This document shows, piece by piece, positions 1 through 6,476 of a DNA stretch of 8,220 nucleotides. Source of the stretch: Desulfobacterales bacterium (lineage in GTDB: Bacteria > Desulfobacterota > Desulfobacteria > Desulfobacterales > UBA11574); contig JAQYVG010000155.1 of assembly GCA_030145595.1 (NCBI GenBank), positions 1 through 8,220 of the forward strand, in the 5' to 3' direction. The position numbers were made by a program, and so were the translations under genes. Below the pieces are notes generated by a model. The model ran no database searches, was not told where the DNA came from, and worked only from the letters and a program-made list of their open reading frames with translations. Each line of letters begins with the position of its first letter. Position 1 is the stretch's first letter.

Positions 1-97
1 GAAGATTTGCCCTTCAGCAAATTATCAAAATTTTAACGTTAAATACTTATCGGCATTTTATAGAAGAATCTTTATTTATATCCTGAAAAACCTGGTT

Positions 98-114
98 CTC
101 TGACGTGGTCAGAG
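98..114 (-). terminator. Weak terminator-like hairpin downstream of moaA
   Basis: A perfect 7-bp stem (CTCTGAC/GTCAGAG) with a 3-nt loop lies about 56 nt beyond the moaA stop codon. On the minus strand it is followed after 7 nt by a run of five T. The gap between stem and T-run is longer than in a classic intrinsic terminator, so this is only a candidate. I see no gene in the rest of bases 1-169. Confidence 0.35.
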
Positions 115-169
115 TCTGATGGCTTTGCCTGAAGAGCTGGTACAATGAATTCTTCATGAGAAATGCGGG

Positions 170-1162
170 TTAGCCGCCGATGGCGCACATCTGTCCTAAA
201 ACTTTGCCGGGATGATCGGCCTCCAGATTGTGTTCGGACGGTTTGCGGCGGACGGCCTGAATAAAGATTTCTGCCAACTGGCTGTCAGAACACCCTTTTC
301 TAAGCGCTGCTTTCAGATCTTCCTGACGATCCGATAAGAGGCACAGCCTGAGTTGTCCGCTGGCTGTTAATCTTAAGCGGTTACATGCATTGCAAAAATG
401 CCGGCTGATCGGCCGGATAAATCCGATTTCCCCAAGGGCCGTTTCAAACTTAAACCGTTCGGCCGGGCCGTCAGTTGTATTTTTTTCGACCGGGATCAAC
501 TCTCCAAGAATGCTGATGCGCCTTTTTATTTCAGGGGCAAGCAGGTGCCGGCCGGTAGGCATCGGCAAGTTTTCCATGGGCATATATTCGATAAACCGGA
601 TGTGAAAAGGGTGCGTGAATGACAGCCGGGCGAAGTCTGTTAATTCATCATCGTTAACTCCCGGCAGGGGGACCACATTAAGTTTGATGGGATCAAAGCC
701 GATTTGCTGCGCCAGTTCTATACCTTCCCAGATCTGATCAAAGCAATCGTAGCCGGCAATTTTTTGAAACTTTTTGGGGTTTAAGGTATCCAGGCTGATA
801 TTGATTCTTTTGATGCCGGTGGATTTTATTTTGTAGATGTTGTCTTTTAAAAGGACACCGTTGGTCGTCAGCGACACATCCAAAAGTCCCTCAATTTGAG
901 TCAGCTGTTCCAGAAAATCGTATACTCCTTTTCTAACAAGCGGTTCTCCTCCGGTGATCCGCACTTTGGAAACACCTAAGCTTACGCCGACCCGGACAAT
1001 TCTTAGAATTTCTTCATAACTTAGTATCTCTTTGTGGGGTATCTTTGGAATGCGATCAGGAGGGACGCAGTACATGCATTTTAGATTGCAGCGGTCGGTA
1101 ATAGAAATCCGCAGGTAGTTAAGTTTGCGGTTGTAGCTGTCGATTAAACTTGAATTAGGCAA
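170..1162 (-). CDS. moaA: GTP 3',8-cyclase MoaA (molybdenum cofactor biosynthesis, radical SAM)
   Basis: MoaA is a cytoplasmic radical-SAM enzyme that, with MoaC, converts GTP to cyclic pyranopterin monophosphate, the first step of molybdenum cofactor synthesis. Numbering from the start chosen here (330 aa), the SAM cluster motif CNLKCMYC has Cys25, Cys29 and Cys32, followed by a GGEP motif near residue 71. The second, substrate-binding 4Fe-4S cluster is marked by Cys257, Cys260 and Cys274 (FCNACNRLRLT...RLCL). The protein ends in the Gly-Gly tail typical of active MoaA. The frame can be extended to a GTG at 1216 (348 aa), but that GTG has no ribosome binding site and lies inside the terminal repeat of the intergenic element. 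The TTG at 1162 has GAGGAA 9 nt upstream and gives a normal N-terminus just before the conserved LIDSYNRKLNYLR stretch. No other mo- gene is in the window. Identity is very sure; the start is moderately sure. Confidence 0.95.
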   Translation of the reverse strand: MPNSSLIDSYNRKLNYLRISITDRCNLKCMYCVPPDRIPKIPHKEILSYEEILRIVRVGVSLGVSKVRITGGEPLVRKGVYDFLEQLTQIEGLLDVSLTTNGVLLKDNIYKIKSTGIKRINISLDTLNPKKFQKIAGYDCFDQIWEGIELAQQIGFDPIKLNVVPLPGVNDDELTDFARLSFTHPFHIRFIEYMPMENLPMPTGRHLLAPEIKRRISILGELIPVEKNTTDGPAERFKFETALGEIGFIRPISRHFCNACNRLRLTASGQLRLCLLSDRQEDLKAALRKGCSDSQLAEIFIQAVRRKPSEHNLEADHPGKVLGQMCAIGG

Positions 1163-1171
1163 CGTTAAGAT

Positions 1172-1177
1172 TTCCTC
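1172..1177 (-). promoter_or_regulatory. Ribosome binding site that favours a TTG start for moaA
   Basis: GAGGAA on the minus strand sits 9 nt before a TTG codon (1162-1160) in the moaA frame. The upstream GTG (1216) has no such site. This supports the shorter MoaA whose N-terminus matches the usual family length. The alternative is that the GTG is used and the first 18 residues, rich in Lys and Arg, are real. Confidence 0.55.
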
Positions 1178-1211
1178 AAACCTGCGCTTTATTTTTTTTG
1201 CAAATATTTTC

Positions 1212-1335
1212 GCCACTAAGACACCAAGACAGTCACGGGTAAACAGTCATCAGTGAGAAGTGATCAGTAAGGGAAAACTGATTACTGATAACCGATAACT
1301 GATTACTGACATTTGTGCCTTGGTGCCTTTGTGGC
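1212..1335. repeat. 124-bp inverted-repeat element with convergent 7-bp tandem repeats
   Basis: The outer 20 bp (1212-1231 and 1316-1335) are imperfect inverted repeats, 17 of 20 matching: GCCACTAAGACACCAAGACA against GCCACAAAGGCACCAAGGCA. Inside are four heptamers of the AGTNATC type (1245-1272), a GAAA spacer, and five heptamers of the ACTGATT type (1277-1311) in the opposite sense. The whole unit could fold into a long hairpin. It contains no ORF. Its left end overlaps the possible upstream GTG of moaA, so the element probably inserted or grew next to the gene. Similar intergenic palindromes and heptamer repeats are familiar from other bacterial genomes, but I cannot name a family. Confidence 0.75.
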
Positions 1336-1345
1336 TATTCTTTCT

Positions 1346-1374
1346 CTCCGAGGCGTAGGCTCTACGAGCCGGAG
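1346..1374. repeat. Imperfect palindrome downstream of gpgS
   Basis: The arms read CTCCG-AGG-CGTAG, a GCT loop, then CTACG-AGC-CGGAG: two 5-bp stems separated by a symmetric 3x3 internal loop. It lies 23 nt beyond the gpgS stop codon and 10 nt from the heptamer element. There is no T-run on either side, so it is not a standard intrinsic terminator. It may stabilise the 3' end of the gpgS transcript or be a small dispersed repeat. Confidence 0.5.
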
Positions 1375-1396
1375 GCCGGTTTATCCGGGTTGGTTT

Positions 1397-2371
1397 TTAG
1401 TTTTTGTTAAACTTATGCCGATATTCAGGGATCTCTATGATCGGTGGCCTTTCATGCCCTTCTATTTTAAAAATATCAGACTGGTATTCATCTCTGACAA
1501 GATTGTATTGGATCATTTCACGGAAAAGGTCATTTTTTAATTCTATCAATCCGAGTTTTTTTTGGCGATTGATAAACGTCATCATAATCACAAAGGCCAT
1601 CTTCCCTAAAGCCCTTGTATCCTGGTTTCTGTGAATGCGTTTATCCAGATCGACCTGGGCGATGACATCAAGCCCCCATTTTTCGTAGATATCGAGAATC
1701 ATGCTGGTCTCAACGCCGTATCCAATTGGAAACGGTATGGCTTCAAATACTTCCCTGGAACCGGCATATTCACCGGACAACGGCTGCAGGATCTGCGTGA
1801 GCTCCGGAAAATATAAAGAGAATAGCGGCCGGATGACGAGTTCCGTGACCCGCCCGCCGCCGGTTGGCCGAAATTTATTTTTACCAATGGCAATCGGCCT
1901 GTCGTAAAAAGCCTTAACGTATTTAACATTATCATAAAAGAGCAAAGGGGCGATGAGAGCATAGGCAAACCTGTAGTGGATATTTTTGATGTCTGCGTCA
2001 AGATATACAATGATATCACCCTCTGTAACGTAAAGGGCCTTCCAGAGGTTTTCACCTTTGCCCTTGAAGTTCTCAAGGTCTGGGAGAATATCTTTTGCTT
2101 CATAAACGTCGGCGCCAAATGCTCGGGCAACTTCTCTGGTTTTATCGGTTGAGCCGGAGTCTACAACAACAATCTCATCCAGAATCGGATAGCGGGTCAT
2201 CAGCTCGGACTTCATGATCAAGATTTCTTTGGCGATGGTTTTTTCCTCATTTAATGTCGGCAGACACAGAGATATTTTAAGATTTTTCTTTCTTTTCTCA
2301 TCTACCAGCCGATCCAAATCGTTAAACTCGGAATAGTGAAAAGTATTTTTTTCAAGCCAGTCGTTTTTCAT
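1397..2371 (-). CDS. gpgS: Glucosyl-3-phosphoglycerate synthase (GT81 family glycosyltransferase)
   Basis: The enzyme transfers glucose from an NDP-glucose to 3-phosphoglycerate, giving glucosyl-3-phosphoglycerate, the precursor of the compatible solute glucosylglycerate (in mycobacteria also of methylglucose polysaccharides). It is a cytoplasmic GT-A fold protein. Visible family marks, numbered from MKNDW (324 aa): PTLNEE (38-43), DSGSTDKT (71-78), the metal-binding DAD (125-127), the acceptor loop GGGRVTEL (171-178), GYGVE (217-221) and HRNQ (247-250). The start at 2371 is preferred over the ATG at 2389 because AAAGGGG lies about 8 nt before it. The gene overlaps the end of the M20-like gene by 20 nt, so the two are probably translated together. 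The phosphatase (GpgP) that normally completes the pathway is not next to it. A mannosyl-3-phosphoglycerate synthase activity is a less likely alternative. Confidence 0.88.
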   Translation of the reverse strand: MKNDWLEKNTFHYSEFNDLDRLVDEKRKKNLKISLCLPTLNEEKTIAKEILIMKSELMTRYPILDEIVVVDSGSTDKTREVARAFGADVYEAKDILPDLENFKGKGENLWKALYVTEGDIIVYLDADIKNIHYRFAYALIAPLLFYDNVKYVKAFYDRPIAIGKNKFRPTGGGRVTELVIRPLFSLYFPELTQILQPLSGEYAGSREVFEAIPFPIGYGVETSMILDIYEKWGLDVIAQVDLDKRIHRNQDTRALGKMAFVIMMTFINRQKKLGLIELKNDLFREMIQYNLVRDEYQSDIFKIEGHERPPIIEIPEYRHKFNKN

Positions 2372-3521
2372 CGCACACCCCTTTGTCAATGGCCATCATT
2401 ACGCCGATGATTTGGGTGATTCCTTTGGAAATGGGTTCAATTTCTACTTTGGCGTTTACTTGGTGATGGTTTTCTCCCCGGGTAACACCGAGGGTAACCG
2501 CCGGTATTTTTTTGGCAAGAAAGATCGAAATCTCCGACTCGCTGGGTGCGCTGATCGGTTCAATTTCCAGTTTTTTCATTACCGCCACGGTACTTTTTAC
2601 CAAAGGGTGGTTGAACTTTAACCTGGCAGCATTGAGGCTGCTGATGGTTTTTAGCTTCAGGTCGACCTCATATTCATGACTGATACCGTCAATGATATCT
2701 TTAATGTCGTTGAAAATTGATTTTACCATTCTGTCGGAGTCACTTTGGATTTCAAAACCGAGCATGGCATCATAGGCGATCATGCCATGCTTGAAACCAG
2801 CGGAAGTTTTACCAAAGATTACTCTTGATCGTGGTTTTTGAGGCAAGCGCAGCTTCTGGATCTGATTGATAACCTCATTAATGACCAGGATTGCATTCGG
2901 TTTGAACTTGTATTCCCATCCGTCGACTGTCGAAATGTTACATTCCAATTCACACCTGATCATGCCGTCAGTGTAATAGTTGAATCGGCCCAGTCCAGAA
3001 CTCTCTATGCAGACAGCACCTCTAATGGGGGTGTGCCAGGTTTTTAAAAGATGACGAATGCCTCTCAGGTTGCCTTTGCCGATAGACTGGATAACACCTG
3101 CCAGGACAATGTCCGATTCGAAACGCAGATTCAATGTTCTGAATATCTCGGGCATTGATACCAGAACACCAACGGCGAGGGAATTGTCCAGGATGCCGGC
3201 TCCTGTAATGGAGTTCTCTTTAATGGTATAATAGTGATCAACATCTCTTGCAAAAACAGTATCAAGGTTGGCAACGACAAAAATAGGCGGCTTGGACTCA
3301 GAGGTTCCTCGGATGATTCCGATGGGATTCCGATAGCCGTCTGTGGAACATTCATCGACCTGAAATTCGGCCAGTCTTTCCATCATAACCTGAGTCCGTC
3401 TTTTTTCCTTAAATGTAGGCGAAGGTATCTGTCCGATCAATACAATATTGGTAATGATGGTCTCTTGGATGGATTTGACGGTGTTGACAAAGTCGGGTAA
3501 TTTATCGAGATAGTTATCCAT
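2352..3521 (-). CDS. M20-family metallopeptidase homologue, probably inactive or altered
   Basis: The 389-residue protein has the order of an M20 di-zinc hydrolase (PepT/ArgE/carboxypeptidase type), but key residues differ. The usual HxDTV motif reads NLDTVF (85-90): the zinc-ligand His is Asn85, while catalytic-base-supporting Asp87 remains. The bridging Asp is kept in GAGILDN (Asp112). The Glu-Glu pair that supplies the general base and a ligand is replaced by Gln145-Ser146, in an otherwise recognisable stretch ending IGKGNLRGIR. A Glu in CIESSGLGR (173) and the terminal HH (352-353) remain. The middle part (about 190-300), including AMLGFEIQS, resembles the dimerisation domain. No signal peptide is visible. 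The ATG at 3521 has AGGAAA close upstream. The gene overlaps gpgS by 20 nt, suggesting a linked role. Likely a pseudoenzyme or an enzyme with changed chemistry; substrate unknown. Confidence 0.8.
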   Translation of the reverse strand: MDNYLDKLPDFVNTVKSIQETIITNIVLIGQIPSPTFKEKRRTQVMMERLAEFQVDECSTDGYRNPIGIIRGTSESKPPIFVVANLDTVFARDVDHYYTIKENSITGAGILDNSLAVGVLVSMPEIFRTLNLRFESDIVLAGVIQSIGKGNLRGIRHLLKTWHTPIRGAVCIESSGLGRFNYYTDGMIRCELECNISTVDGWEYKFKPNAILVINEVINQIQKLRLPQKPRSRVIFGKTSAGFKHGMIAYDAMLGFEIQSDSDRMVKSIFNDIKDIIDGISHEYEVDLKLKTISSLNAARLKFNHPLVKSTVAVMKKLEIEPISAPSESEISIFLAKKIPAVTLGVTRGENHHQVNAKVEIEPISKGITQIIGVMMAIDKGVCDEKRLA

Positions 3522-3550
3522 GCCGGTTTCCTGCAGAATTGTTTTAGAAC

Positions 3551-3576
3551 TTCAATCCCGCTTTGGCGGGACTGAA
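3551..3576. repeat. 11-bp stem hairpin in the leader of the M20-like/gpgS unit
   Basis: TTCAATCCCGC and GCGGGACTGAA form an 11-bp stem with one G-T type mismatch and a 4-nt loop. The hairpin lies between the predicted promoter (3607-3636) and the start codon at 3521, so it would be in the 5' leader. No T-run follows on either strand, so it is not a standard intrinsic terminator. A 9-bp direct repeat AATTGTTTT flanks it at 3537-3545 and 3586-3594. It may be a leader structure or a small palindromic repeat. Confidence 0.6.
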
Positions 3577-3606
3577 TGGGGCCTCAATTGTTTTCAAAAC
3601 CATATA

Positions 3607-3636
3607 ATAATACACCGAAACATAGGATGAGGTCAA
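3607..3636 (-). promoter_or_regulatory. Predicted sigma-70-type promoter for the M20-like/gpgS genes
   Basis: On the minus strand TTGACC (3636-3631, 5 of 6 to consensus) and TATTAT (3612-3607, 5 of 6) are spaced by 18 nt. The -35 box overlaps the TGA stop of the cobA-hemD gene. A transcript would start near 3600 and carry a leader of about 80 nt with the hairpin. Read-through from the tetrapyrrole operon is also possible, since no terminator separates them. Confidence 0.5.
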
Positions 3637-5150
3637 TCATTATAGTATTGCTGGATGGCTTCACATAACCCTGGTATGGTATACGATTCGGCAATGATGT
3701 CGACCTTGAAGCCCAAATCCCTGGCGGTGTCAGCGGTGATGGGTCCGATGCTGGCTATGGATACATCTTTCATCAGGGTTTCAAGCGAGTCGGGAGGCAG
3801 GAGAGCACAAAAGTTTTTAACGGTCGACGAACTTGTAAATGTGACCAGATCTACGGCACTTTCCTTGAGTTTGGTTATTAGGCTGTGGGCGGCGTCATCA
3901 ACCGCTTGCGTTTCATATACCGTGATATCGTCGACCACAGCGCCCATTTTGGCCAATTCTGCCGGCAGAATTGGCCGGGCTTTTTTTGCGCGCGGCAGAA
4001 GGATCTTTTTACCGTTTACATCTTGAGCGGCAAATGCCTTGACGACCGATTCGGCCCGGTAGCTTTGGGGAACGATGTCGCTTTTAATGCCGAAATCAAA
4101 AAGCCTTTTTTCAGTGGCAGGGCCTACGACCGCTGTACGCATACGGTGCAACGCCCGCACATCCCGGCCGACAGCGAAAAGCCTATCGAAAAAAAAGTTG
4201 ACGGCGTTTACACTGGTAAAGACCAGCCAGTCATAGGTCGCAAGCCTTTCGATAGCAGCCTCCAGGGGCTGGGCATCATCGGGCGGTACCACTTCAATGG
4301 TCGGGCACTCCAGACACTTTGCGCCCAGTTCGGTCAGGCGATTGACAAGCTCGCTGGCCTGCTGGCGTGCTCTGGTAACTACAATTGTCTTGCCTAATAA
4401 AGGTCTGTTTTCACACCATTTCAATGTTTGTCTGAGTTTTACTACATCGCCCACGACAATAATGGCGGGCGCCTTGAGACCGGCGGCGGCAACCCGTTCG
4501 GCAATCGTTTCAAGGGTGCCGGTAACCGTTACCTGTTTGGGTGTGGTGCCCCAGCGAATCACCGCCACAGGCGTATCGGGCCGCTTGCCGTGGTGGATCA
4601 ACTGGTGTGCAATCCGTGGCAGGTTTTTAACTCCCATTAAAAATACAATGGTGCCGATCCCCTTGGCAAGTGCCGCCCAATCTACTTTTGATTCTTTTTT
4701 GTTTGGATCTTCATGGCCGGTTACAATGGCAAAGGTGGACGTGTATTTTCTGTGAGTAAGCGGTATGCCGGCGTAGGCCGGCACGGCAACGGCTGAAGTA
4801 ACACCGGGGACTATTTCACAAGAGACGTCGGCCTTCATCAGGGCCTCTGCTTCCTCACCACCGCGCCCAAAGACAAAGGGATCGCCGCCCTTTAGACGGA
4901 CCACCGTTGAACCCTCCCGGGCTTTTTCCACCATCAGGGCGTTAATTTGGTCTTGAGTAAAGGTGTGATCGCCTGCTTTTTTGCCGACATAAATAATCTC
5001 GGCGTGTTTTGGGCTGTAAGTCAACAGGATAGGCGATGCCAGATAATCATTGATGATAACGTCGGCTTTTTGTATACATTCCAATCCCTTTACTGTAATC
5101 AATCCCGGATCGCCGGGTCCGGCACCGACCAGAGATACTTTACCCTTCAT
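3633..5150 (-). CDS. cobA-hemD: Bifunctional uroporphyrinogen-III C-methyltransferase / uroporphyrinogen-III synthase
   Basis: The 505-residue cytoplasmic protein joins two tetrapyrrole steps. The HemD part closes hydroxymethylbilane to uroporphyrinogen III, and the CobA (SUMT) part adds two SAM-derived methyl groups to give precorrin-2. Residues 1 to about 245 show the methyltransferase marks: VGAGPGDPGLIT near 8, VVRLKGGDPFVFGRGGEE at 83-100, VPGVTSA near 114, AGIPLTHR near 127 and TGHEDP near 144. Residues about 250-505 are the more variable HemD domain, with KTIVVTRA, YDWLVFTSVNAV, a VTFTSSSTV stretch, and SIGPITADTARDLG near the end. The start lies inside the last codons of hemC (11-nt overlap). 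The nearest Shine-Dalgarno-like AGAGGA is about 14 nt away, so translation probably depends on coupling to hemC. This fusion is known in clostridia and sulfate reducers. The product can feed siroheme, cobamides and siroheme-route heme. Confidence 0.95.
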   Translation of the reverse strand: MKGKVSLVGAGPGDPGLITVKGLECIQKADVIINDYLASPILLTYSPKHAEIIYVGKKAGDHTFTQDQINALMVEKAREGSTVVRLKGGDPFVFGRGGEEAEALMKADVSCEIVPGVTSAVAVPAYAGIPLTHRKYTSTFAIVTGHEDPNKKESKVDWAALAKGIGTIVFLMGVKNLPRIAHQLIHHGKRPDTPVAVIRWGTTPKQVTVTGTLETIAERVAAAGLKAPAIIVVGDVVKLRQTLKWCENRPLLGKTIVVTRARQQASELVNRLTELGAKCLECPTIEVVPPDDAQPLEAAIERLATYDWLVFTSVNAVNFFFDRLFAVGRDVRALHRMRTAVVGPATEKRLFDFGIKSDIVPQSYRAESVVKAFAAQDVNGKKILLPRAKKARPILPAELAKMGAVVDDITVYETQAVDDAAHSLITKLKESAVDLVTFTSSSTVKNFCALLPPDSLETLMKDVSIASIGPITADTARDLGFKVDIIAESYTIPGLCEAIQQYYND

Positions 5151-6087
5151 GATTTATATGTAAATCCTCTTTAAGGCTTTCTAATATTTTTTGAGCCCCC
5201 ATTGAAACCAGGCGCTCGGCAAGGTCCAGGCCTATTTGTTCGGATGAGTCTGCCGGCCCTGAGAGGGTGTCTTTGATTACGGTAGCACCGTCGAGGGTTG
5301 CCACCAGTCCGCATAGGGTGAAGATGTTATTTTCAACTTTGCCGTAGGCGGCCATGGGGACCTGGCAGCCGCCTTCAAGACGATTTAAGAAAGCGCGTTC
5401 GCCCATCACCACGGTCCTTGTCTGAGGATGTTCAAGGGCAGCAACCAGCGGCTCGATGATGGGGTCATTTTGTCTGATTTCTATACAAAGGGCTCCCTGA
5501 CCCACAGCCGGAAGCATGATGGTTTCATCCAGATATTCGGTGATGCGGTCTTCGAGACCCAGACGCTTTACGCCGGCGGCCGCCAAAATGACGGCATCAA
5601 GGTTTTCCGTTGCAAGTTTTTTAAGGCGTGTGTCTAAGTTGCCCCTCAAGGATTTGATAACCAGATCCGGTCTTGCATGCAGAAGCTGAGATGCCCGTCG
5701 CAGACTGCTTGTCCCTATGCGGGATCCTGCGCCTAATTCAGACAACGGATGTCCATTTTTGGAGATCAGAACATCCTGGGGAGTTTCGCGTTCGGGAATC
5801 GCGCCGATACATAAACCTTGGGGTATATCAGCCGGCATATCTTTCATGCTGTGGACGGCAAGATCAACCTGGCCATTCAACAGCGCATCCTCGATTTCTT
5901 TGACAAAAAGCCCCTTACCGCCAACCTTGGCAAGGGGTACGTCTAAGATCTTATCCCCTTTGGTTTTTATGATGACAAGTTCGACCGTAAGGGCAGGGTG
6001 TTGGGCTTCAAGCGATGACTTGACCCAGTTGGCCTGCCAGAGAGCCAGTTTGCTGCCGCGTGTTCCGATTTTAATTGTTTTGTTCAT
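5140..6087 (-). CDS. hemC: Hydroxymethylbilane synthase (porphobilinogen deaminase)
   Basis: HemC joins four porphobilinogen molecules into hydroxymethylbilane, using a dipyrromethane cofactor bound to a cysteine. Numbered from MNKTIKIGTRGSKLALWQ (315 aa, normal family length), the protein shows HSMKDMP (79-85, with the catalytic Asp83), GTSSLRR (125-131), LRGNLDTRL (147-155), LPAVGQGAL (192-200) and GGCQVP (239-244) with cofactor Cys241. The frame extends upstream to 6123, but that stretch is inside the FmdB gene and not conserved. The ATG at 6087 overlaps the FmdB stop as TAATG and has GGGAG about 12 nt before it. It sits between the zinc ribbon gene and cobA-hemD in one operon, which gives two consecutive pathway steps from one transcript. 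hemA, hemB and hemL are not in the window. Confidence 0.97.
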   Translation of the reverse strand: MNKTIKIGTRGSKLALWQANWVKSSLEAQHPALTVELVIIKTKGDKILDVPLAKVGGKGLFVKEIEDALLNGQVDLAVHSMKDMPADIPQGLCIGAIPERETPQDVLISKNGHPLSELGAGSRIGTSSLRRASQLLHARPDLVIKSLRGNLDTRLKKLATENLDAVILAAAGVKRLGLEDRITEYLDETIMLPAVGQGALCIEIRQNDPIIEPLVAALEHPQTRTVVMGERAFLNRLEGGCQVPMAAYGKVENNIFTLCGLVATLDGATVIKDTLSGPADSSEQIGLDLAERLVSMGAQKILESLKEDLHINHEG

Positions 6088-6320
6088 TATGGCGTACAGC
6101 TCCCGCAGCTGGTCGCTGCACATCCGCTGCAGGATGATGCCGCTGCAGAAGAGCTTTCGGTCATCCCGCCACTACTCTTGCTGAAAAAAGTGGAGGCAGA
6201 CATCAGTTTGGTTACTTTCTGACTTTGGCATGCAGGGCAATCCGGTACTTCGCTGCTTTTAAAAACCAGATACTCAAATTCTTTGCCGCACTCACCACAT
6301 TGATACTCATAGATCGGCAT
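6087..6320 (-). CDS. FmdB-family zinc ribbon protein
   Basis: A 77-residue protein starting MPIYEYQCGECGKEFEYL, the hallmark of the FmdB/CxxC_CXXC_SSSS regulatory domain. The zinc knuckle is formed by Cys8/Cys11 and Cys28/Cys31. After a Ser/Gly-rich linker (42-63) the tail holds two more CxxC pairs (Cys64/67 and Cys72/75), so the tail could bind a second metal ion. The start has a strong AAGGAG 8 nt upstream. It is the first gene of the hemC/cobA-hemD operon and overlaps hemC by one base. The family name comes from a putative regulator of formamidase genes; a biochemical role is not established. Linkage to hemC suggests, but does not show, a role in metal or tetrapyrrole supply. There is no DNA-binding helix-turn-helix to be seen. 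Confidence 0.9.
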   Translation of the reverse strand: MPIYEYQCGECGKEFEYLVFKSSEVPDCPACQSQKVTKLMSASTFFSKSSGGMTESSSAAASSCSGCAATSCGSCTP

Positions 6321-6352
6321 TCTTTATTTCTCCTTCAAAAAATAAGCGAGTT

Positions 6353-6380
6353 TTTATCCAAAAGTGTGCCTGCATGTCAA
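6353..6380 (-). promoter_or_regulatory. Predicted sigma-70-type promoter of the FmdB-hemC-cobA-hemD operon
   Basis: On the minus strand a perfect TTGACA (6380-6375) and GATAAA (6358-6353, 4 of 6 to TATAAT) are separated by 16 nt. Transcription would begin near 6346, about 26 nt before the FmdB ATG, with AAGGAG in between. The promoter lies directly after the terminator of the preceding gene, which supports a separate transcription unit. Confidence 0.6.
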
Positions 6381-6422
6381 TAAATTAAAACCTCAATTGA
6401 GCGAAAATGCTCAATTGGGGTT
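6381..6422 (-). terminator. Rho-independent terminator of the deoxyhypusine-synthase-like gene
   Basis: A 14-bp stem (6389-6402 with 6409-6422, one G-T wobble) has a 6-nt loop. On the minus strand it is followed by TTTTAATTTATT. It lies about 55 nt beyond the stop codon at 6477 and just before the promoter of the next operon. Confidence 0.85.
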
Positions 6423-6476
6423 ATATTCAAATCCACACTTATGGTTGGATCAAAAATAAACATCAATACCTTTAAA

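Noticed and set aside
1212..1335. CRISPR array
   Set aside because: The units are 7 bp with no spacers and are arranged as converging inverted blocks, unlike 25-40 bp repeats with unique spacers.
1699..2130. Minus-strand open frame of 143 codons inside gpgS
   Set aside because: It is an alternative frame of a gene with clear GT81 motifs; its composition is that of a frame shadow.
3885..4397. Plus-strand open frame of 170 codons opposite cobA-hemD
   Set aside because: It is antisense to the conserved HemD domain and shows no family motif or ribosome binding site.
6088..6123. Upstream extension of hemC by 12 codons
   Set aside because: The stretch encodes the cysteine-rich tail of the FmdB gene in its own frame. 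The conserved HemC N-terminus begins at the ATG at 6087, which forms a TAATG overlap.
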